Assembly: GCA_949987705.1 (NCBI GenBank)
Contig: OX465285.1
Coordinates: forward strand, 2,418,001 to 2,482,000
Length of the DNA: 64,000 nucleotides
Source: Thereva unica
Lineage: Eukaryota; Arthropoda; Insecta; Diptera; Therevidae
Direction: 5' to 3'
A model generated the notes under the pieces. It was not told the DNA's origin, searched no databases, and saw nothing but the letters and a program-made list of their open reading frames with translations. Below are positions 1 to 10,165 of the stretch, piece after piece. Numbering within the stretch: position 1 is the stretch's first letter; every line of letters starts with the position of its first letter. Both the position numbers and the translations under genes were made by a program.

Positions 1-52
1 CCGCTCGGACCGCCAACTAACGGATCAAAAAAGAAGGGTAAGGCTAAGTAAA
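1..52 (+). repeat. 3' end fragment of an RTE-like retrotransposon
   Basis: The first ~50 bases (CTCGGACCGCCAACTAACGG and onward) closely match the 3' end of the larger RTE-like copy at 13,660-13,705, in the same orientation. Only the terminal stretch lies inside the window, so the element probably continues to the left. It has no coding capacity of its own. Confidence 0.6.
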
Positions 53-132
53 GACCTTTTCCCTCCAAACTACATTCTACCTACATACCATTAAGTCCGT
101 TGAACTGAAATTCGGCCAAGGGAAGCTTTGAT

Positions 133-790
133 GTGCTTTTTAACTACGATACAGGGTCTTCATCTTCTTTAACGGCCCTACAACCGGGATCCAGTCCTGG
201 CCTCTCGCAACTGTTCTCTCCACCGGTCCCGATTCCGAGCCGATATCATCCAGTTTGGCGTCCTGGTCTACACTATCCATCCAGCGAAGGTCTGGTCTCC
301 CTCGCTGTCGCACCCCATAGGTCTTACCGCAGAGAACTTTCCGAGCGGGCTCATCTTCACTCATACGAACTAGATGCCGTGCCCACCATAGCTTACCGAG
401 CTTTATTTTCTTCACAACATCTATGTAGCAATAGCGCACGTAGATCTCCAGAGAGTCTCCAGAATCGTCCTGCCTCACATACGGGGCCAACAATCCTCCG
501 TGGTATTTTCCTCTTGAACAAACCCAAGTGGTTTGAGTGCTGTTTGCTAAGCATATGTGCAACGTTTCGGATGCATATGTGAGTACCGGTAAGACCATCG
601 TCTTATATAGTAAAAGTTTACGCGTTATGGTTAGATGCTTGGATTTAAAGAGCCTTGACAGACTACACTAGGCTTTTAGCAGTCGTGCGCGTATTTCTAG
701 TTCCATGCTATTGTCGGCTGTTACTATTGACCCAAGGTAAGTAAATTCAAACTACACTTCAATCTCGGATACAGGATCTTGACTTACCTT
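133..790 (-). pseudogene. Decayed RTE-like non-LTR retrotransposon, C-terminal part of the polyprotein
   Basis: Read on the minus strand, the region encodes the post-RT part of an endonuclease/reverse transcriptase polyprotein. Recognisable pieces in order are FTYLGSIVTADNS, the LLLYKTMVLPVLTYASET segment, WWARHLVRMSEDEPARKV and RGRPDLRWMDSVDQDA. These match the thumb and tail of RTE-type elements (YGSETWT...GHVxRM...RGRPxxRW). In-frame stops and frame changes occur around 640-700, so it is dead. A short piece of the same family (CTACAACCGG to GGAGCCGAT) recurs at 57,077-57,155. The catalytic RT domain is not present here. I infer a 5'-truncated old insertion. Confidence 0.7.
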
Positions 791-1396
791 AATCAGAACC
801 CTTGTAAAAGGTGTTTGTTATATTGCCTGCCAGAGAGCCCCTTCAAGTTCCGTCCTTTGCTTTTTGTGGGACTCTTTTGGAATGTTGGAAGTTGATGTGC
901 TTGATTTAAAGCCACTGCCGGCGCCCCCACAAATTCAAACCCTTCACCAGTTCAGTTCAGATTACGAAACTCCTTCTCTGGTGAAAGGCTTTTAAAACTA
1001 CTCAGTCTAGCTGCATCTTAGATGGCTCTCATTCATCTTCAATATCTCGAGGGGTTTCTCGTTGATTTAGGAGAATGAATGTAATGCTCTTCTTCAGCGG
1101 TTCATTTGCTTTAATGACATCCATAGGAACCACAAGATTTTGCGCCTGCAGACACTGGAGAAGCTTTCCAGGCTCCAAATTTACTTTAACCAGCACTGGA
1201 GCTCTCCTGATATCCGCAGCTGGGATTACCTTGATGCTACATTTCGTCACATGGCATTTTTTCTCTCTGGTACTGTGTCTGCATGCGCATACTGACTGAC
1301 CTCTGTTTCAGGGGAGCGAGCCCTTTCCAACAAGGTATCATTGCTTAAAATTAATTAATCTATTGTTTTTCAACAATTCCATTTCCAAATCTTGTT
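791..1396. other. Gene-free stretch
   Basis: No coding pattern is recognised. A short piece at about 1,312-1,345 (GCGAGCCCTTTCCAACAAGG) resembles the satellite monomer found at 2,470-2,920 and 3,309-4,928, so the satellite family extends to both sides of the long inverted repeat that follows. The rest is AT-rich. Confidence 0.4.
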
Positions 1397-2393
1397 GTTC
1401 AATTTGATAAAATAAAAACCTATTCCCAAAACAAAATAATACTGCCAAATTTTATAAAATACATAAATTCACTTAAATAAACCTTAAATAAGTCAAATTA
1501 ACTACTTAAATTAAAGAAATCCCAAAAAATGACAATTTTCAATTCCTGAAATCTCAAAAAAATGCACAAGAATCATCCCGATAAAAACTCAGTTTTAGCC
1601 CGTTTTAAGTTATCGTCGATAATCATTATTAAGCCTATTATTATTAAATATTTATTATTTATTATATTCTATTATGCTTTTAATCACTTAAAAACATAAT
1701 TTCCCAATTTTTCATTGTTTAATTTAATCAAAATCAATTAAATAAACTTCTGAAATTATTAAAAATGGAAAATTGCATATTTTTAAGAGTAATCATGGCG
1801 TAAAATTCACGTTTTTCGGTGTGCGCAGGGATCCTCTATCTAATGGATAAATTTACAATGAGAAGTTTTGCATATTTGTATGAGAAAATTTCGCCATTAC
1901 GCATTGTAATTTCTGACATATCATACAGGATCCGTGCGGTTACCAAAAACGTTCGATTTTTTCGATGGAGTATTGGACTCCTACAACTATGCAATTTTTA
2001 CTACGCCTTATTATAGTGCAATTAGATAATTTTAAAAGTTTATTTTATTGATTTTAATTCAATTAAACAATAAAAAATTGTGAAATTCTGTTTTTAAGCA
2101 ATTAAAAGTATAATAGATTATATAAATAATACATATTTAATAATAATTAGCTTAATAACGATTATTGATGATAAAGCAAAAACGGAATAAAAACTGAGTT
2201 TTTATCGGTATGATTTTTATGCATTTTTTTGAGATTTCAGGAATTGAAAATTGTCATTTTTTAGAATTTCTTTAATTTAAAAGTTAATTTGACTTATTTA
2301 AGGTTTATTTAAGTGAATTTATGTAATTTATAAAATTTGGCAGTATTATTTTGTTTTGGGACTAGGTTTTTATTGTATAAAATTGAATATAAA
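1397..2393. mobile_element. 1-kb long inverted repeat (foldback-like element)
   Basis: The left arm (about 1,397-1,830) and right arm (about 1,940-2,393) are reverse complements of each other with scattered mismatches and small indels. For example, AATAAAAACCTATTCCCAAA on the left pairs with the complement of TTTGGGACTAGGTTTTTATT on the right. The ATCCCGATAAAAACTCAG block pairs with CTGAGTTTTTATCGGTATGA, and GGATCC lies on both sides near the centre (~1,880). No protein is encoded. The structure is that of a foldback or large MITE-type DNA element. No target site duplication is obvious. Confidence 0.7.
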
Positions 2394-2469
2394 CAGCCAA
2401 ACAGGATTTCATAATTTATTTTCACCAAAAATACCTTAATATAATAATAATGAATTTTAGGAAGTGATG

Positions 2470-2920
2470 TTTAGTTGTTAAGGGACCTCCCAGGGTGTCT
2501 GTGAATTCAGTCCCGCTCCGGCCTGACCAGTATTTCCCGAGATAATTGGCATTTTGCAGCCTTCCTTGGGGAAATCACAAAAGATGGGATAACTCTCGAA
2601 TCCCTCGGTATTTTTTGGCAAAATTAACTGGTCTGAATTAATGAGCGCGATCCCTTTCCAACGAGGCTCCATTCACCCATATCGGAGCACCATAGCAAAA
2701 GTGCCTAAAAACGGCCAAAAATGCCAAGGCAGCGAGCCCTTTCAAACGAGGCATTATTCATCAAAATCAGCAAAGGGGCTTCAAAAGTCGAAACCAAGAA
2801 AACACTGGAAAATCCGGAAAAACTGGACATTTTTAAATTCAGGAAGGCGAGCCCTTTTCAACAAGGCCACACTCATCAAAATCGGAGCACATACCAAGGT
2901 GTCGCCTCCTGATGGCGAAG
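2470..2920 (-). repeat. Diverged satellite copies in inverted orientation
   Basis: This stretch is a diverged copy of the 310-bp monomer of 3,309-4,928, running the opposite way. GGGACCTCCCAGGGTGTCTG at 2,480 is the complement of the CTCCCTGGGAGGTCCCTAA block. TTTCCCGAGATAATTGGCAT and CCCTTTCCAACGAGGCTCCA are complements of other monomer blocks. The GCGAGCCCTTT...AAGGC motif recurs at 2,731 and 2,848, so more than one degraded unit is present. Confidence 0.7.
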
Positions 2921-3308
2921 TTGATTATCTCAGTCGTGCTATAGGCAGCTACGTTGAAGAGGATGATTAACAGCAGAAAATCGAGGACCGCATATAGGCT
3001 AAGCGTTCTCCGTTCGTGCTGTGATTACAGGACCATGTCCAACGATGCGGCGTGTGCAGGGATCATCTACAGAGACATCATAGGCGAGAAGAGGCATGCT
3101 TATCTATAACCAAGCATTCTGTTGGAGTCGAGCCCAATACAGTCCGGTGGCAGATAATGCACTGCGAGTTCGTAACGGATTGGCAAAGGCAGGGGAAGGG
3201 TCTGTTAAGTCTGGTCAGACTTATCCAAACGTGGAGAGATGGTTTACAAAGGAGTGTGGGGAAGTGAGTTATAAATAACGCACAGACCTGGTCTTTTTTA
3301 TGGTGCGC
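2921..3308. other. Gene-free stretch between inverted and direct satellite copies
   Basis: No gene or repeat is recognised. Short open frames here (60-71 codons) have no recognisable motif. The segment separates the inverted satellite remnants from the tandem array. Confidence 0.3.
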
Positions 3309-4928
3309 GGGGTCGGATTGATTTCACAGACTCCCTGGGAGGTCCCTAACAATTTCCCATTCAAAAAAGGCCCGCTCCAGAAATTGCCCAAAACCGGAAA
3401 TTTTCAAAGGGGTACCTCTTGGGAAATTTTTGGCCGATTTTTCGAAAGTGCTCTGATGGGGGTGAATGGGGCATCGTTGGAAAGGGCTCGCTCCCACGAG
3501 TTCAGAGCAGGTGAGTTTGCCCGGAAATTCCAAGGGGTTCGGGAGTTATGCCCTCTTTTGTGAATTCCCAAAGAAGGGCTGTGAAATGCCCATTATCTCG
3601 GGAAATACTGGTCGGCCCGGGGTGGGATTGAATTCACAGACTCCCTGGGAGGTCCCTAAAAATTTCCCATTCAAAAAAGGCCCGCTCCAGAAATTGCCCA
3701 AAACCGGAAATTTTCAAAGGGGTACCCCTTGGGAAATTTTTGGCCGATTTTTCGAAAGTGCTCTGATGGGGGTGAATGGGGCATCGTTGGAATGGGCTCG
3801 CTCCCACGAGTTCAGAGCAGGTGAGTTTGCCCGGAAATTCCAAGGGGTTCGGGAGTTATGCCCTCTTTTGTGAATTTCCAAAGGAGGGCCGTGAAATGCC
3901 CATTATCTCGGGAAATACTGGTCGGCCCGAGGTGGGATTGAATTCACAGGCTCCCTGGGAGGTCCCTAACAATTTCCCATTCAAAAAAAGCCCGCTCCAG
4001 AAATTGCCCAAAACCGGAAATTTTCAAAGGGGTACCCCTTGGGAAATTTTTGGCCGATTTTTCGAAAGTGCTCTGATGGGGATGAATGGGGCATCGTTGG
4101 AAAGGGCTCGCTCCCACGAGTTCAGAGCAGGTGAGTTTGCCCGGAAGTTCCAAGGGGTTCGGGAGTTATGCCCTCTTTTGTGAATTCCCAAAGAAGGGCT
4201 GTGAAATGCCCATTATCTCGGGAAATACTGGTCGGCCCGAGGTGGGATTGAATTCACAGACTCCCTGGGAGGTCCCTAACAATTTCCCATTCAAAAAAAG
4301 CCCGCTCCAGAAATTGCCCAAAACCGGAAATTTTCAAAGGGGTACCCCTTGGGAAATTTTTGGCCGATTTTTCGAAAGTGCTCTGATGGGGGTGAATGGG
4401 GCATCGTTGGAAAGGGCTCGCTCCCACGAGTTCAGAGCAGTTGAGTTTGTCCGGAAATTCCAAGGGGTTCGGGAGTTATGCCCTCTTTTGTGAATTCCCG
4501 AAGGAGGGCTGTGAAATGCCCATTATCTCGGGAAATACTGGTCGGCCCGGGGTGGGATTGAATTCACAGACTCCCTGGGAGGTCCCTAACAATTTCCCAT
4601 TCAAAAAGGCCCCCCCCAGAAATTGCCCAAAACCGGAAATTTTCAAAGGGGTAACCCCTTGGGAAATTTTTGGCCGATTTTTCGAAAGTGCTCTGATGGG
4701 GATGAATGGGGCATCGTTGGAAAGGGCTCGCTCCCACGAGTTCAGAGCAGTTAAGTTTGTCCGGAAATTCCAAGGGGTTCGGGAGTTATGCCCTCTTTTG
4801 TGAATTCCCAAAGGAGGGCTGTGAAATGCCCATTATCTCGGGAAATACTGGTCGGCCCGAGGTGGGATTGAATTCACAGACTCCCTGGGAGGTCCCTAAC
4901 AATTTCCCATTCAAAAAAGGGCCGCTCC
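3309..4928 (+). repeat. Tandem array of a 310-bp satellite, about 5.2 copies
   Basis: Blocks such as CTCCCTGGGAGGTCCCTAAC recur at about 3,331, 3,641, 3,951, 4,261, 4,571 and 4,881, giving an exact 310-bp period. Copies differ by only a few substitutions, plus small offsetting indels in the copy after 4,600. This implies recent tandem duplication or homogenisation. Because 310 is not a multiple of three, the long open frames across units on both strands follow from the repeat and are not evidence of a gene. The array ends abruptly at GGGCCGCTCCCT, where the next sequence is unrelated. Confidence 0.95.
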
Positions 4929-5206
4929 CTGCTGAAACTCGTAATTCGACTGAAGTCACTTTCTTCAACTAAAACGACTTGTGGTGTTGTGACGACTCGA
5001 CTTTCAGCACCAGGGCCCTTTCTCGTCGCCATTTGTTTCTGTACGCGAGGCATGTTGCACGATCCGTAATAGTCAACCTTGGAAGGGGCTAGTTTGATCA
5101 TATTAACCTACCCTCTCTCGTAGGATAGCTACCAGTGGCCACAGCTAGGAGGTTATCTCGTCTTAGCTGCTTGTTTTCTTCTTCTCATGCTGCATTGCTT
5201 GGTACG
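4929..5206 (-). other. Unidentified short open frame after the satellite
   Basis: On the minus strand, an ATG at 5,099-5,101 opens a frame that reads through this segment (MIKLAPSKVDYYGSCNMPR, then ATRKGPGAESRVVTT) and runs into the satellite. It has a plausible amino acid mix, but I recognise no family. It could be the start of a transposon ORF cut off by the satellite, or chance. Confidence 0.2.
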
Positions 5207-5209
5207 TAA

Positions 5210-5812
5210 GGGCCGAAACACATCCAAGCCCGCTTTGAACACATCCAAGCCCAAAGCCAGCTGCAAGCATATCCAACCAATGCGTTTAAATGGGATTGAA
5301 CACATCAAAATTTGTCTCGCAAATTCAGGCCTTGGCAAAGCTGGCCGCAAGGTTCGCCTCTGTCGGAATTCCGGCAATGCTGGAATTCGAATTCGGCCGA
5401 GGCTCTTGTTTTTGCTTTTGACAGTTGAACTTTGAGGTTGATATTTTGTATGCGAGTTTGTATTGAAAATAATTAAACGAATTAAATACAAAATGTTAGA
5501 AAATTTCACTGTAAACAAATAAATAATAATTAAAAAAGTCAACAAATTTCATTTTATTTAAAATGTTTGAAATTTCACCACATTTACATAATAATAATTA
5601 AAAAATAACAATGAAAACAGGCCAAATAATTTTATTTTAAATAATTTTTATATTTTACACTTTTTATGAACCACAATGCTCGCTTACAAATTTGACAAAT
5701 GTGATGAGCCGGCCTGATTGTGTTTTGAGTATTCCGCGGACGGCTCTGGAGCTCGCCTCAAGGAAAGCTTCGAGAGATGAGCTTTAAAGCCAGCCTGGAT
5801 GTGTTTCGGCCC
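5210..5812. mobile_element. PIF/Harbinger-like MITE, 603 bp, TSD TAA
   Basis: The left terminus GGGCCGAAACACATCCAAGC is matched in inverted orientation by the right terminus (...CTGGATGTGTTTCGGCCC). The element is flanked by TAA on both sides (5,207-5,209 and 5,813-5,815). A 3-bp TWA duplication with termini starting GGG is typical of PIF/Harbinger elements. No transposase is encoded, so it would be non-autonomous. The interior is AT-rich. Confidence 0.7.
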
Positions 5813-5815
5813 TAA

Positions 5816-6300
5816 TATACTTATGTTCAGCCGCCAGATTGCATTTATCGTCGAAATAGTCGTCTCCAAAGCTGGCACTCCATGGTGTGTGATTATGATA
5901 ATTATCACGCACGGCCGACGTCCACGAATAACCACGCATCGCACCAAGGCTCTGTGCGTATCCGTCTGTGTGCTTCTTGAGATGTAAAGTCATTTTGTCA
6001 TTCCAAAATGTAAAGTGAAAGAGAACGTATTGTTGCAGCTGCGGCCATTATTTAGCAATATTCATTCTATTATGTGCCTCAGAACTTACGCCATAAAAGC
6101 TCGTTTGTCCACTCCATTTCGCTCCCACAGATGTCACTTTTCTATGGTGTTCCGTCTGCGTCTGCCCCGATTATTAAGCACCGTGTGAAGCCGGCTTAAG
6201 AGCTATTCCCCCCTCTTCCGTTTGATTTTATATAAGCTTTTCTGCGATAGTGGTACATGGTACCTTTAAAAGCTGGCACCTTTTTCGTTCTTACTGTCAT
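5816..6300. other. Gene-free stretch between two MITEs
   Basis: Nothing coding or repetitive is recognised. It separates the 603-bp and 377-bp MITEs. Confidence 0.3.
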
Positions 6301-6303
6301 TTA

Positions 6304-6680
6304 GGGTGCTTTCAGTAATGCAACGCATGCGAAACGCATCCACTTGCGGAAAAATCATTTGCGCATGCATGCAAATATTCATTAGTGAACTTGTTTCGCC
6401 ATGGTCAAATTATGGCGCTAATTAATTGCCAGTTTTGATGTTCTTCTAATATATTTACCGCCTACTATCAATATTCTCCTATACCAATACTTTGACATTT
6501 AACATCGACGTGCCTTCTCTTCTGTTTTGAAAACTGTCCGCAGGGCTATCGAAAAGCTTGCAAGGCTTGCGCACATTTGCTTCGCATGTTTGCATTTATG
6601 AACTCTGTGCAAACGCATGTTTGCTTTAATGAAATCAATGCAAAAGCAAGTACGCGCAAATTGCATTACTGAAAGCACCC
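6304..6680. mobile_element. PIF/Harbinger-like MITE, 377 bp, TSD TTA
   Basis: The termini are perfect inverted repeats (GGGTGCTTTCAGTAATGCAA at 6,304 and its complement ending at 6,680). They are flanked by TTA on both sides (6,301-6,303 and 6,681-6,683). Subterminal copies of a GCATGC/AAACGCAT motif occur inside both ends. No coding capacity. The intact termini suggest a fairly young insertion. Confidence 0.85.
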
Positions 6681-6787
6681 TTAATATGGTGTAATTTACG
6701 TCTGTAAAACTCTCTGAGGCAGCTCTATGTTCTATGAAACGTTGGCGCATGCCAATCTATGGCACATTGTTTGATGCGCAGGTCTCG

Positions 6788-6888
6788 GCATTTTCATAAA
6801 CACAGAACTGCCGCATTGTAGAATTGAGCAATTGGAAATCTGTAGCTGGATTCTGCAGTGTTGCAGCAGTCTATGAAAAAGCCCATTC
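6788..6888. repeat. Short hairpin (snap-back) dispersed repeat, copy 1
   Basis: About 100 bp folds on itself: GCATTTTCATAAACACAGAA at the left pairs with the complement of CAGTCTATGAAAAAGC at the right, and GCATTGTAGAATT pairs with GATTCTGCAGTGTTGC around a central GGAAATCTGTAGCTGG. A second copy lies at 53,343-53,432 and a related hairpin at 7,233-7,305. It looks like a tiny MITE. Confidence 0.6.
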
Positions 6889-7232
6889 TCCCGTTCAGTC
6901 GCCAGCTTGCATTTACTCAGTCGTCCTAGAAGAGCAGTCTGATACGCAGATTCAAAGCTTTTTTGCGTTGCAATACGCTCTCGGGCACAATATGAACAAG
7001 TCGTGTCAATCCTAGTTGGTACCGTTGTATGGACGAACCATTTTCATATCATAGAAAGGTAGCGACGATCTATCAGCAAATGGTCCATTTGTTTGGGAGT
7101 TGCTCCATGTGGAGATATTTAGATGAATATCTTACTCCCTGCGTACCAGTTCCCGACCTTATTTTCCTTAAGAGCGTTCAAATCCAAAAACAAGTTTTTA
7201 TACATCATACCAGGCAGGTATGTATGGGGGAC

Positions 7233-7305
7233 TTCAAAAATTCAACACTGCAGAATTCAGCTACCGACTTTTAATTGCTGAATTCTGCAGTGTTGAGTTT
7301 TTGAA
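7233..7305. repeat. Near-perfect hairpin related to the snap-back repeat
   Basis: Two arms of about 29 bp (TCAACACTGCAGAATTCAGC and its complement) surround a ~15-nt loop. The arm sequence shares the CTGCAGAATTCAGC core with the hairpin repeats at 6,788 and 53,343. RNA from either strand would fold, but there is no evidence of a gene. Confidence 0.65.
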
Positions 7306-7310
7306 TTCAC

Positions 7311-8285
7311 CCTATTTCTTCGTTTGAACGTTATTATCACACCTTGACTAGTCCAGAATACTTACGGCACGTGCCCGTTCCACTGATGAATGGCTACAAT
7401 TCAACTCAGGATGAGAATACGGCAAAACACAATAGAACAACAAGGAATTATACTAAAGAATTTGTTTTTATTGTTTCTTCATTTTCATTTTTGTTGTTGT
7501 TGTTATTGGCAGAAACAAAAATGTTTTATTTTCCTTAAAACAAATCGAAATATTCAATAATTTTATGTCTTTTTACAAAGGATTTTTTTTAATAATTTTC
7601 TTTATGCTTATAAAATAACTTGAAAATATTACATACACGCAATCATATTAAAAATAAGAAAAGTCTAAAGCCTAAAATAATTACGATAAATTTCTTGTTT
7701 TTTTTTGTAGTTTGTTATTTATACTTTTTTTTTATAAAGATTTTATTTTTTAAAACAGCATCTTTCTTTCTTTTTTTTTTTTACTTAAGTAAAATTTATA
7801 TTTATTTATATATTTATATATAACTGCTTGAAGGAAATAATAATAATATAAAAAATAAAAGGTCTAGCGTTTGAGAAAGTAAATTCGAATGAAAAAGCAT
7901 TTTTAGTTCTGGACTTTGTACAACTTTCAGATATTTTTTTTTGAAATGATAAAAAAATTGAGTAAAAAAAAAAAAATTGCTTTTCTTATTTATAATTAAA
8001 TACATTTAGTATAAATAATATAATTACTTGAAGAAGATACATATATATAGATAATTCAAAGAGAATTAGGTTTTTTTGTGGTTATACTGTGATCATGTTT
8101 GTGATACATATATATTGAAGCACCAAAAGTACTCGATTGTGATATAAGCACATTATGATGATAGATTTTGGGGTTTTGGTGAAATAAAAATATTCATAAT
8201 GACTGTAAGAGTATAATTATATACGAAATGCATTAATTTAAATCGATTCGCTTGTATTAGTCGTAAAATATGAAAAAAAATTTGT
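7311..8285. other. AT-rich gene-free stretch
   Basis: Very AT-rich with many T and A runs. Open frames here consist of low-complexity F/L/I/Y/K strings and are not credible genes. No repeat family is recognised. Confidence 0.5.
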
Positions 8286-8480
8286 GACTAGTGGAGATCC
8301 GGAGTGGAGCAAGATCATCGAGGCGGTGATAAAGCTGGATACAATAAGATAACTTAAGGAGTTCCACAAGGGTCCGTCCTAAGCCCCTGGATCATCATGT
8401 ATGAAGTACTGGCGCTGTGCCTTCCGCTAGAAACGGTCGCTATCGGGTTTTCAAGAGTGGTTAGTTTGGTTCCTATTATA
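8286..8480 (+). pseudogene. R1-like reverse transcriptase fragment
   Basis: In one plus frame from about 8,355, GVPQGSVLSPWIIMYEVLAL is followed by CLPLETVAIGF. This is the RT core motif of R1-clade retrotransposons (GVPQGSVLGPLLWxxMYD...VGFADD), cut off before the FADD catalytic motif. The sequence just before (WSKIIEAVIKL) fits the same frame region with a break. It is a short dead remnant. Confidence 0.6.
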
Positions 8481-8504
8481 TACAGCGAGATTGAACAGCA
8501 TTTT

Positions 8505-8608
8505 TCTTTTTTATGTGAAAGACTAGAGGTTTGGGGAAAGCCCCTTTTTATTGCCGACAATCTATTTTTTTCGTATAGAATACAATATCGAACACCAGCT
8601 CTAGTCGG
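8505..8608 (+). repeat. Dispersed repeat X, copy 1
   Basis: TTTTTATGTGAAAGACTAGA through TCGTATAGAATACAATATCGAAC matches, in inverted orientation, 29,032-29,136 (TCTAGTCTTTCACATAAAAA side). The two copies share about 100 bp. The homopolymer at one edge marks an element end, but the family is not identified. Confidence 0.6.
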
Positions 8609-8907
8609 AAGTTAGTGAAGAGAAAGAGAAGTGAAGGAAGGAACTGCCACAGCCAATCCGTGATATTTTATTCCGCCTACTCCCAACTGTTACTATCGCG
8701 ACTCCGACATCGTGGCATCGAGAAACAACTCGCTGGAGTGTTATGCCTCCTAAAACGAGTTGAGTCTCGTCAACCAACCGATGAAATGCGCTTGGTGGAG
8801 CGGGGATGGGCTAGGTAGGCTATCACAAGAGGAATCAGGAATGTAAAAAGGGAAAAAGAAACAAAGAAAGTTGTGTAGGTGGGGAAAATGGAAAAGGCGA
8901 AGGATCG

Positions 8908-8982
8908 TGGTGCTGCCTGGATTCGAACCCGGGACCTCTGAGATGGTAGCCGGGCGTTTTACTCCCTAGACTACCGAGGCCA
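8908..8982 (-). repeat. tRNA-like sequence, probably a tRNA-derived SINE head
   Basis: On the minus strand there is a good internal Pol III A box (TAGTCTAGGGAG) and B box (GGGTTCGAATCC), spaced as in tRNA genes. The T-arm is nearly intact (CCGGG TTCGAAT CCAGG, one mismatch), but the 7-bp acceptor stem does not pair. I therefore read it as a tRNA-derived SINE or tRNA pseudogene, not a working tRNA. No second copy was noticed in the window. Confidence 0.55.
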
Positions 8983-9224
8983 ATCATATTATATCCGACG
9001 AAGCAGCAGGAATGATCCCCATTCATATTCTTGCAGTAGCTGTAGGGCTGTAGGCTTATCTCTTGACGCGCAATTCCGTTGTCATAACTCGTGTACCTTG
9101 TGGTTGTTAGGCCGGGTGTGATGGATGCCTAAAGCCATCCTATAGAATTAGGAAGCTTATCAGTGATCTGATCTCCGGTTCAGAGATATCTTTTCAGTCT
9201 TCCAAAATGTAACTGCTAGGTAGT

Positions 9225-9425
9225 GTACGCTGCCTGACTTTAGCTAAAGCCGGGCATTTAAACAGGAAGTGAAGAAATGGGTTTCCCCGTTTTTCTGCCC
9301 GCAGCTATGGCAACAAACGCTGAACTTGGCAACGTGATCTTCTATGGGCCAATGTCCCGTGATGATTGCCGTGATTCTGGTAATATCTTGTCGGGATCTG
9401 TTTAAGAGGCCCATTGTTTTTTCTC
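9225..9425 (-). pseudogene. C-terminal zinc-knuckle fragment of an R1/LOA-like retrotransposon
   Basis: On the minus strand, ITGHWPIEDHVAKFSV is followed by CCHSCGQKNGETHFF. This corresponds to the conserved C-terminus (LTGHCxxxxHxxRLGxxxxDxCRxCG) of non-LTR elements that end in a CCHC-type motif. A similar fragment is at 25,010-25,160. It is short and broken. Confidence 0.6.
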
Positions 9426-9957
9426 CACTTTTGGCTGGCTAGCAGCAGGTGATAGTCAAAAATGGCGTTTATGGCTCCGCCTATTGGGGTGCCAATCATC
9501 TCGGTCTTCGAGCCCCGGAGAGACTCCCTGCTTGGCTAGGTAGGTGGGTTTCTTGCTCCCATCTAAGCCCCTATTACCGGGACCCAGACGAGAGCGACGT
9601 TATGCTTGTACCAAGTCTATCTTGGTCAGCTGAATACAGAGCTATTATAGAAGCTTGGCTATCTATGCAAATTCCAATGCAAAATCTTTGTGTATGTTAT
9701 AAGTTCATAGTCTGGCAGATCGCTAGCATTTGAAAGATACTAGCGTACATCGGGAAGTAGATAAATCCCCGTCCCAACGCCCTCCGACGTCTTGGAGCCT
9801 TCGGTGAATATTCGTTCATCAAACTTTTGCAGGACGTCTCCATTTCTCCACTCTCTTCTTTGAGGATACTAAGAGAGGTCCTTGCTTAAGATCAAACTAA
9901 AAGAAACACAGCAAGGCAAACAACTGCAAGGACAGACAGCAGCTATGTAACTATTCG
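9426..9957. other. Repeat-derived stretch without a gene
   Basis: GCTTGGCTAGGTAGGTGGGT and the following ~80 bases resemble 26,360-26,440 (TGGCTAGGTAGTCGACTGTC...CCCAGACAAGAGTCGA). This marks another dispersed transposon end. Nothing else is recognised. Confidence 0.35.
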
Positions 9958-10165
9958 GGATCTGGTGAGCAACTTTAGAGGGATCCCTTTTAAAGCGGCA
10001 TGCTGATGGCGGCAAGCTGAAGTAATACCTTTACGGCTCGTACTGATCTGGACTTGAATGTCATGAAAAGGGATTGGTATGTGTAGTTCGTAGGAATCCG
10101 ACCCTACCGGGTGGGTCAGACCCCCAGTGGTGTCTCCTGCTGTAGGCATGGAAGCCTCCTCGTAA
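9958..10165 (+). repeat. Dispersed repeat Y, copy 1
   Basis: The string GGTGAGCA...GAGGGATCCCTTTTAA...CTGAAGTAATACCTTTACGG...CTGGACTTGAATGTCATG recurs, diverged, at 22,480-22,660, 46,066-46,170 and 56,970-57,350, always in plus orientation. Several copies lie near R1-like coding fragments, so it is probably the 3' noncoding part of an R1-like element. That link is inferred. Confidence 0.55.

Noticed and set aside
3466..4972. Series of 135-codon open frames on the plus strand and 69-codon frames on the minus strand
   Set aside because: They repeat every 310 bp and arise from the satellite sequence. The period is not a multiple of three and each frame ends at the same place in the unit, so they are not genes.
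7600..8000. Small membrane-like proteins rich in F, L, I and Y
   Set aside because: They are translations of T-rich low-complexity DNA, without plausible start context or conservation signals.
8908..8982. Functional tRNA gene
   Set aside because: The A and B boxes and T-arm are good, but the acceptor stem does not pair and the anticodon arm is irregular.
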